Shown: positions 5,229 through 7,015 of the stretch, one piece after another
Position numbering within the stretch: position 1 is the stretch's first letter
How the letters are laid out: every line of letters starts with the position of its first letter
Assembly (NCBI GenBank): GCA_022562855.1
Contig: JADFON010000093.1
Location: 1-7,015, forward strand
Direction of reading: 5' to 3'
DNA length: 7,015 bases
Source: Candidatus Zhuqueibacterota bacterium
Lineage (GTDB): Bacteria; SM23-31
Translations under genes and position numbers: made by a program
The notes under the pieces: model-generated
What the model was told of the DNA's origin: nothing
Database searches by the model: none
Seen by the model: only the letters and a program-made list of their open reading frames with translations

Positions 5229-7015
5229 GTGAACCACATAGGAAAAATAAGAAATTTAATAGGCTCCTGGGCAGCAAACAATCAAAAAACGACTCTATTT
5301 GTACTTGCCCCCCTGATAATTTACGGTTTTTACCCCATCGGTGTTGAGAATTTCCCGGGGTTGGTTACCATGTTGAGGGCAATAACGGTCATGATATTAA
5401 TTGCGCTCTTATTGTCGCCTCTCAAAAGGAATCAAGTCGAAGTAGAAAAACCAAAGGAAGAAGAGCAATCCGGTAACGATAAAAGGGGCTTTAATAAGAA
5501 TAATAACATAGATTTGTTTCGTAAGACACCCGACAACCTGCCAATCAAGACTTTACGGGACAGCGAGAAGAGTTTTCAACAGTATTTGACAAAGATTTTA
5601 TCGATTATCAAGAAAACATTCGCGGCGCATTCTGCGGTAATTTATTTACGTGACCGGGAATTGGATAAATTTCGATTGAAATGTATTGTTTCAGACGAAG
5701 AAAAAATTGCAAGTGATACGGATCTCGATAAAGATAATGAGATTATAGAAAAAATTATTGATGAGGAATCATCGTTCCTTTTTAATGAAACTGACGAATA
5801 CGTATCGGATTTACCTTATTATACCGACAAAGTAGAAATGGCGTGTTATATTGCCGCGCCGGTATATGTAGAAGAAGAATTAGATGCAATTTTATTTATA
5901 GACAGTAACGAACATAATGCTTTCTCTGAAGACTATATCGGTCTGATAGATACTTACTGCGGTATAATTTCAGAAACGGTTGTAAATTATAATACGCTTT
6001 TCGAATTTGGATATTCTGCTCAGCTTTTTTCGTTTTTTTACGAGGTTAGCCGCGGACTGATTTCGAATCTGAAATTTGCCGAGATTTTAGACCTTCTTTT
6101 GTCTGTAATGAAAGATGTAATCAGTTATGACAGATTGACAATAACAGAATACAAAACCGGAAGCGACCAGGCAAAAATAATACGAGTGGAAGGTCAGGAA
6201 GACGATTTTACCGAAAATACAACTTTTCCCATTAAAGAGGGGCTAAACGGCTGGGTTATCAGGAAGTGTACACCGATCAGGATTCCCGACCTTGAAAAAG
6301 ACGATCATTTTTTGCCGAGATTTAGTTCACAGGAAAAATCGAACAAAAATCTCAGGTCGTTTCTTGCAGCTCCGATAAGTTATCACGACGTGTGTTTTGG
6401 CGCTATCAGTATAGAGAGTCTAAAGACCGACAACTTTAGCGAACGTGATGAAAAGATTCTTACGATGCTTGCCAATAATTTCGGTGTAGCCTTGGAAAGG
6501 AGTCATGCTCTGCAGCAGCTTGAAATGCAGGCTACTACGGACGAATTGACAAATGTCTATAATTACCGCTCATTTATGCAGCGGATCAGCGAGGAAATAG
6601 AGAGGTCTTACCGGTATAAATCGAGTTTTACTCTGTTAATGCTGGATATTGATTATTTTAAGAGTGTTAACGATAAATACGGTCACCTTGCCGGTGATAA
6701 AGTGTTATCGCTTGTTGCGGTCGCAATCAAGAAGTCTACCAGAAACGTGGATTTTGTTTGCCGCTATGGTGGCGAAGAATTTTGTGTGATACTGGTTGAA
6801 ACCGGAATGCAGAAGGCTCTTTTAACTGCTGAACGCATCAGAAAAAAAATTAAAAATCTTGAAACCAACTTTCAAGATCAAATTATTAACGTGACGATAA
6901 GTATCGGTGCGGTTAAATTTCCAAATTCTTCAAAAGATTATGAAAAACTTATCAGTGAAGCAGATACCGCCCTTTACCGGGCAAAAGCAAAAGGAAGAGA
7001 CTGTGTAGTGGCATA
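5229..7015 (+). CDS. Membrane-anchored GAF-GAF-GGDEF diguanylate cyclase (runs to the window end)
   Basis: The open frame runs 595 codons from GTG 5229 and continues to the window edge, where the last two bases (TA) may begin its stop codon. GTG is the first usable start after an in-frame TAA at 5217, but no clear Shine-Dalgarno sequence is seen. Residues ~22-39 and ~48-65 form a two-helix membrane hairpin with basic ends (KIRN, KRN) on the cytoplasmic side. A charged linker follows, then a divergent GAF-like region (~111-252), a clearer GAF domain (~265-425; LRSFLAAPISYHDVCFGAIS), and GGDEF (~435-595). The cyclase domain has TDELTNVYNYRSF, LDIDYFKSVND with metal ligand Asp473, GGEEF at 514-518, and an RxxD inhibitory site (Arg505-Asp508) five residues before it. 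It should therefore make c-di-GMP from GTP with product inhibition. No EAL or HD-GYP domain is present. The GAF ligands are unknown. Confidence 0.92.
   Translation, partial: MNHIGKIRNLIGSWAANNQKTTLFVLAPLIIYGFYPIGVENFPGLVTMLRAITVMILIALLLSPLKRNQVEVEKPKEEEQSGNDKRGFNKNNNIDLFRKTPDNLPIKTLRDSEKSFQQYLTKILSIIKKTFAAHSAVIYLRDRELDKFRLKCIVSDEEKIASDTDLDKDNEIIEKIIDEESSFLFNETDEYVSDLPYYTDKVEMACYIAAPVYVEEELDAILFIDSNEHNAFSEDYIGLIDTYCGIISETVVNYNTLFEFGYSAQLFSFFYEVSRGLISNLKFAEILDLLLSVMKDVISYDRLTITEYKTGSDQAKIIRVEGQEDDFTENTTFPIKEGLNGWVIRKCTPIRIPDLEKDDHFLPRFSSQEKSNKNLRSFLAAPISYHDVCFGAISIESLKTDNFSERDEKILTMLANNFGVALERSHALQQLEMQATTDELTNVYNYRSFMQRISEEIERSYRYKSSFTLLMLDIDYFKSVNDKYGHLAGDKVLSLVAVAIKKSTRNVDFVCRYGGEEFCVILVETGMQKALLTAERIRKKIKNLETNFQDQIINVTISIGAVKFPNSSKDYEKLISEADTALYRAKAKGRDCVVA

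Overview
The window (about 42% GC by eye) is ordinary bacterial chromosome. It carries six protein-coding loci separated by fairly long intergenic regions. The mix suggests an uncultured Gram-negative of the FCB/Calditrichota/Marinimicrobia type: a DUF4382 lipoprotein with a carboxypeptidase-regulatory-like tail, an NrnA-type DHH phosphoesterase, a UPF0173 hydrolase, a type II-like MurB and a GAF-GGDEF protein. That placement is inference; no rRNA or other phylogenetic marker is present. The clean TTGACA-N17-TATATT promoter upstream of the DHH gene fits housekeeping sigma-70 signals better than the Bacteroidota-type promoter.

Layout. 54-833 (+): lipoprotein gene with a DUF4382 domain, interrupted by one in-frame TAA at codon 101. 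834-1185: gene-free, with a REP/MITE-like palindromic repeat (about 966-1073). 1186-1803 (-): stand-alone DJ-1/PfpI-family protein. 1804-1953: divergent intergenic region with a strong promoter facing right. 1954-2970 (+): NrnA-like DHH/DHHA1 phosphoesterase. 2971-3293: gene-free, with a 132-bp MITE-like element bounded by 12-bp perfect inverted repeats and holding two hairpins, then a possible short leader ORF. 3294-3977 (+): UPF0173 metallo-beta-lactamase-fold hydrolase, followed by an intrinsic terminator. 4096-5046 (+): MurB, followed by an intrinsic terminator. 5047-5228: promoter and a structured leader. 5229 to the window end (+): membrane-anchored diguanylate cyclase with two GAF-like regions and GGDEF, missing at most its stop codon.

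The genes look like single transcription units with their own signals, not one operon. MurB supplies UDP-MurNAc for peptidoglycan. The diguanylate cyclase would make c-di-GMP. The DHH protein belongs to a family that clears nanoRNA and, in some species, linear dinucleotides such as pGpG and pApA, so a loose link to second-messenger turnover is conceivable but not shown. I do not see a convincing new multi-gene system. The points most worth a second look are the nonsense codon in the lipoprotein gene, the MITE-like element, and the overlapping hairpins in the leader of the cyclase gene.
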